Source: Lichenostomus cassidix (Eukaryota > Chordata > Aves > Passeriformes > Meliphagidae). From it: DNA of 64,000 nt. Each line of letters begins with the position of its first letter. Within the stretch, counting starts at the first letter, position 1. The stretch spans positions 30,469,944-30,533,943 of the forward strand of contig CM039188.1 in the NCBI GenBank assembly GCA_008360975.2, written 5' to 3'. The notes beneath the pieces were generated by a model. The model made no database searches. It was not told the origin of the DNA and saw nothing but the letters and a program-made list of their open reading frames with translations. The translations under genes and the position numbers were made by a program. Positions 59,660 through 64,000 of this stretch are shown here, one piece after another.

Positions 59660-62541
59660 CTTGTGGCTAAACCTTCAGCTCTGCCCCGTGGCTATTCCAG
59701 GCTTCAGGGTGTCCTTTTCCAGCTGTGTCAGAAATGTCCTCAGAAGCCAGGAGTGCATGGGAGGATGCAGCTTTGATCCCTGCTCACACAAACACTGTTT
59801 TTACGTTGCAGTTTCAGCTGCAGGTGGAAGTGACCTCTCCCAAAAGACCTGCCTCAGGTCCCTTCCCACCCTGGGAGATCTCCAGGGGACACCTCAGCCA
59901 GAGGACAGGTAAATCTCATCAGCTGCTCTTTAAGGGACTGAAGGCCTTGACAGCTCATGGTAATTACCCTTCTCCTTAGACACCTCCCAGTCTGCCTGTC
60001 CCTCTGGCTGACACAGCTCACTGCCCCACCAGCACATCTGCAGAACCAGGACCTTCTCTCTCTGCCTGTGCTGCTGCCTCATGCTGGTCCTCCACATTTA
60101 ATTATAGGAGTGCCTGATCTTCTTTTAACCAATAAAACCTTCATCCAAATGACTGTTGCAGTATTGTACGTTTGTTAGGTCACTAATTACTAGAATGTTA
60201 CTGGACCAAAAACCTAAAGTGAATCTCACAGCAATTAAATAAAATTTAGAAGCTGGCATTAAATTGACACAATCATTGGCAGGCCACTGATCTTAACTGT
60301 CCAAGAGCCACCTACTCAAATGGAATTAAGGAGAAGAAGATCAGTGGGAGTTCCTATCATTACACTAAATCACAAAGTCACCCAGCTCTTCATGTCTATT
60401 TAATGTGCTTGAACATTCAAGGCATCTTCTAGCCATGGCAGAGAGACCATCTAAGCTTGCTCTCCTTCTAGTCATTAAGAGTACAATCATAAGATTTCAA
60501 AATACTTTTGAAATCAAGTCTCAGAGGGTGCAAGCCCATGGTCGGGTGTGATCCCATTCCAGCAGCTGAGAGTCACCACACTTCAGGTGGGACAGTGGAA
60601 CTCTCTGTGTGTTTGCACTCAGATCTGATTAACTGAGCCCACCAGGGTACAAAAATATCTCTGTGCAGGATGTTCCTATTCTCAGTAAGACTTGTGAGCA
60701 TGCCTGCTGCACCATGGCTAGAGCACCTGCACTGCAGCCCTGCTACTGAAACCTGAGAAAAACACAGACATGCTTCCACTTCCCTTGAAAACATAAACTG
60801 CTTCTGAGCATGTACAGAGAAAAACTGATATTGCTCTGGTTATTGGTAGTTATTTCTCAATTACGCTCAGGACCTGCAGCAGATTTCAACAATTACTCCA
60901 GTTTTACTCTTTGATTCCCTCCACTTTTCATCAGCTCACTGCTACAGCATGCATTATACATGCTGTATATTCCTCCAGCATGTTTCTGTGTTCTACAAAG
61001 AAATGATGTGTCCAAGAAGCCCTAGAGTCACCTCAAGAAAGCTGTACAACCAAGGCTCCTCATAAGATCATTTGATGCATTTTGATTACACTCAACACCA
61101 CCAGCTTTCATCCCATCAGCAAACTTGGATTGTATCTTGCCTTCAGGAAAGAAGGGCAAAAATCTTTGTTAGTCACCACTAAATATAAAGTTACATTATT
61201 AAGAAACATAACTCAAACTCTTTCAGCAGAGCCAGAGCTAGACAGATTTTCCAGCTCTGTGGCATTTCTCACTGATGACAAGAAAATCAATCACATGTGG
61301 TTGGACAGGGAAGATTTTCATTAGCTTTTTTATGTCCCTGCTCTGTTCTTCACACAGCAACGAAGATCATAACTGCATCAGTTCATTACTTTGACAATGC
61401 AAAGATAATTCAATATTCTTCATAGTAGTATTCTTCATTTACAGAATCTATTTCCTCCAAATTTTAGATCCTCCTACATCTTTAAGAAAGGTGAATACAA
61501 ACATGTCTTGGCTGAAAGAAAAAAACCAAAAACCCAAACACAGCAGCAGTTTTATTCTGCACCTTGTCCAAGAGCCTACAGCTGACCTAGAGAGAATTCA
61601 AGAGTCACCTATCCAATGACTCTGCCCTCTTAAAAATCAACAGGACTTCTGCCACTTTGTCTTAAAAAGGCACAACATTGGTACGTTTCCTCTTGAGTAT
61701 TGTATTTCAGCTTGCTATTGAAAAGGGATAGGAACCCTCAAGATCTCATCACTTCTAACACCAAACCCTCAGCAGTCTTTTGCAAGGTATTTAAGTTTCC
61801 TTTGCCTCAATGTCCATCACAGAAGGGAATTAATAATGCTTAATTGCTCATCATGTTGGCACATGGCAAGAACGTGACCATTTCTGGATGTGTTTTTTGA
61901 AAATGTAAATTGTCACCTATGGAAACTTTTAAGTATCACAGACCTGACTCAGAAAAACACAGGCAAGAAAATGTCTGAAAACAAGAACTTTTGATTAAAT
62001 AATTATTATAAGATTAGATCTATTATTTAAAAGATAAACCCTTTTCTATTATCTAGCTTTTGTAGCCTGTGATATCTCCATAAATCATAAAGAAAAAATT
62101 AGTCACATAAAATAATACTGAGTTCAGAAGGGTTATCAGTGTCATTTTAGTATTACCTTTTACTATCTTCATTATCTAAGAAACTTTTTATCATCTTTTT
62201 TTTGTGTCATTTTGAGAAAACACCGAGAATCAGAAATTAGGTATTTTCAAGGAAGCCCCCTTACTGAAAACAGTTGTAATATTTTATCTCTTTTTCTCCC
62301 CTTTTTCTCTGAAAGATTCATCAGCTCAATTCATTACTCCTATCTTTTGATCTACATGAGAGTTCTCCACAGGAAGTAGCAGGAAAAATACAGTAAAATG
62401 AGAAAAATTTACCACAAAGGAATGTAGGATCCCCTAAAACACAAATTCTTCCAGCTCTTCCAGGTTGCCTCTTGTTAGATGGGAGGGGATATTATTGACA
62501 ACTGTGCTGCCATTGACAGTGCTTTTAATTTTCTCCTTTTC
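59660..62541. other. Non-coding stretch, no gene seen
   Basis: GC-richer until about 60110, AT-rich after. The part near 61100-61260 contains CATCCCATCAGCAAACTTGG, which recalls the decayed CR1 polymerase region, but the rest does not follow. No gene is recognised. Confidence 0.55.
60943..60967. repeat. Perfect 9-bp inverted repeat (hairpin)
   Basis: TACAGCATG (60943-60951) pairs perfectly with CATGCTGTA (60959-60967) over a seven-base loop, CATTATA. A further CCAGCATG follows about ten bases later. Confidence 0.85.
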
Positions 62542-62930
62542 CATAGAATCATGGAATAGTTTGAGTTGGTAGGGACCTTTAAAGGTTACCTAGTCTAACT
62601 GAGCAGGGATGTCTTCAAACAGATCAGGTTGTTCATGATCCAATCCAATCCAGCCTCCAGCATTTCCAGGGATGAACCTTCTACCACCTCTCTGAGCAAC
62701 CTGTTCCACTGTTACACCACTGTCATTGTAAAAAATTTCTTCCTTTTATCTAGTTAAATCTACCCTCTTTTAATTTTAGTTACGCCTTTCCTTATCCCAA
62801 CAGGGCCAGCTAAAAAGTCTGGATGAGAAAGTGTTGCCCTTTAAGTGTTGCAAGGCTGCTCTAAGGTCTCCCTGGATGCTTTACAACACTTTGGCTCCAG
62901 CTTGAAAGCTCCCAGCCTCCTCTGCTGCTG
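62542..62930 (-). mobile_element. CR1 LINE, 3' ~390 bp
   Basis: The plus strand begins with the octamer-type tail CATAGAATCATGGAATAG, then TTGAGTTGGTAGGGACCTTT and TTACCTAGTCTAACTGAGCAGG, and further on AGCAACCTGTTCCACTG and AATTTCTTCCTTTTATCTAG. Next come CTTATCCCAACAGGGCC, AAAAAGTCTGGATGAG, and GCAAGGCTGCTCTAAGGTCTC. The order matches the reverse complement of the CR1 3' untranslated region. It is moderately diverged and 5'-truncated near 62930. Confidence 0.92.
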
Positions 62931-64000
62931 ATGGCATTTGGCCACTGGCTGGCAGACAAGAACTGTGATGCTTCCACAAACACTTTTGGCATAAAATCAG
63001 AGATTTGGCATCTTTAGCCTTAGGGGTAGAAGATGATCAATTCCAGACTGGATATTTTCTTGGAAACTAAAATTATCAAAGATAGTGAAAAGAAAAAAAA
63101 AAAAAGCTGTTTGTGTGGTGTGCAGTGAATTGATGTTCTGCAGAACTGAGTTCACTAATAAAACAAACATCTAGGGAGTAATTTCTTATCCATTAAGAAG
63201 ACCTATAATTGATTAATGATGTACACAGTCTCAACGTTTTCCTTTTACTGAATATTTTCATACTACCATGCCCAGAAATATTTCTATAAGTATTTAATGG
63301 CAGAAATAGATTTGGTCCATCTTATATCAACTCTCATCTGCTATACTTTACTCTGTGTCAGAGGGAATAACCATTACTGTTCAAGGATATCAACTTTATT
63401 AGACAGACAGCCAAGAGAACCTACAGCTTAAATCAAAAAACTGCCCTCCAGCCTTTACATATTTACAATTTGCATTTATCTTTTTAAGCTTTCAATAAGC
63501 AATTTCTCTGAGGTATTTCCTCTAAGATGTTTTATTGTTTGTTTACAGTAATTTAGCTACTTTATCAACCACTTAGATGATATATTTACTCAGCTACTTC
63601 ATCTGGAACATGCTTCCTTTTATGTCTCATGATCTACATTGCACTTTCTTGCAGCAGAATTGTAGCTACTCAATAATTTAAACTTTGACATTATGAGACT
63701 TTGTCAAACATTCATAGAGAATGTTTGTCAAACAAATCTGGAGAACTCTTACATTATCACATACTACTCTATATAGCCTATAGCTGTAGGTATTCAACAT
63801 TTTAATTTAAAAAGTAAAACTATAAATTGTGATTGTGTAAGTGTTCATGATCAATCACATAAGTCATCGTTCATTCAAAGCAGTTATTAAATAGAAATGA
63901 GAATTTGTGTTAAACTGTAATGTTAGTGATTTCATTTCTATGCTCTAAATGTAGAGATCATTAGAGACTGATCTTTGGGCTTTCAGACACAAACTGTCTG
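62931..64000. other. Non-coding stretch, no gene seen
   Basis: AT-rich unique sequence with an A13 run at 63093-63105 and a hairpin at 63700-63732. No frame is worth noting. Confidence 0.65.
63700..63732. repeat. Inverted repeat with embedded direct repeat
   Basis: CAAACATTC (63705-63713) pairs with GAATGTTTG (63719-63727) over five bases. Beyond one T-T mismatch four more pairs extend the stem (63700-63703 with 63729-63732). The arms also contain TTTGTCAAACA as a direct repeat, since TTTG-T-CAAA is itself an imperfect palindrome. Confidence 0.85.

Noticed and set aside
61080..61260. Possible further ancient CR1 (CATCCCATCAGCAAACTTGG)
   Set aside because: Only one 20-base stretch resembles the element; the flanking order of CR1 pieces is not seen.
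1..64000. CRISPR arrays, operons, tRNA/rRNA/snRNA genes, telomeric repeats, mitochondrial insertions
   Set aside because: Scanned by eye on both strands. No regularly spaced repeats, cloverleaf boxes, U6-type start, TTAGGG arrays or mitochondrial gene sequence were recognised. Short or diverged copies could be missed without a covariance or profile search.

Overview
The window looks like nuclear DNA from a bird. It is AT-rich and CpG-poor, and it carries several copies of the avian CR1 LINE. The youngest copies (44988-45270 and 62542-62930) show the typical CR1 3' end. I found no bacterial, viral or organellar organisation. A songbird-like lineage is possible, because A-rich tracts broken by CC occur at 10596-10639 and near 51220, but I cannot fix the species.

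I see no protein-coding gene that I can recognise. Open frames are short (the longest is 189 codons, at 11481-12050), overlap each other on both strands and show no family motifs. The window is best read as intergenic desert or as the inside of one or more very long introns. There are no tRNA, rRNA, snRNA or CRISPR signatures that I recognise.

Layout: 1-24 kb is mostly unique AT-rich sequence. It holds short tandem duplications (8.2 and 10.8 kb), a G-rich tract (4.9 kb), hairpins (3.9 and 17.5 kb), an exon-like segment (12.0 kb) and a TAAT-rich block with palindromes (20.0 kb). An old CR1 lies at 24.7-25.1 kb. From 25 to 44 kb there are further unique sequence, tandem duplications at 27.3 and 39.5 kb, a GT microsatellite at 37.9 kb, and blocks with retained CpGs at 29.5-29.9 and 41.0-41.8 kb that could be conserved non-coding elements. 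From 44.8 to 48.3 kb four CR1 fragments occur, together with a polypyrimidine-CAG|GTAAGA junction at 45683 that resembles a recursive splice site. From 51.4 to 53.2 kb three strong plus-strand splice acceptors cluster, two of them paired with donors. The last 6 kb hold a polypurine tract and two more CR1 copies.

Two independent hints agree that any host transcript runs on the plus strand. All seven CR1 copies I recognise are on the minus strand, and LINEs inside introns tend to lie antisense to the host gene. The best splice-site combinations are also on plus. This is inference only; RNA data and a bird multiple alignment would decide it.
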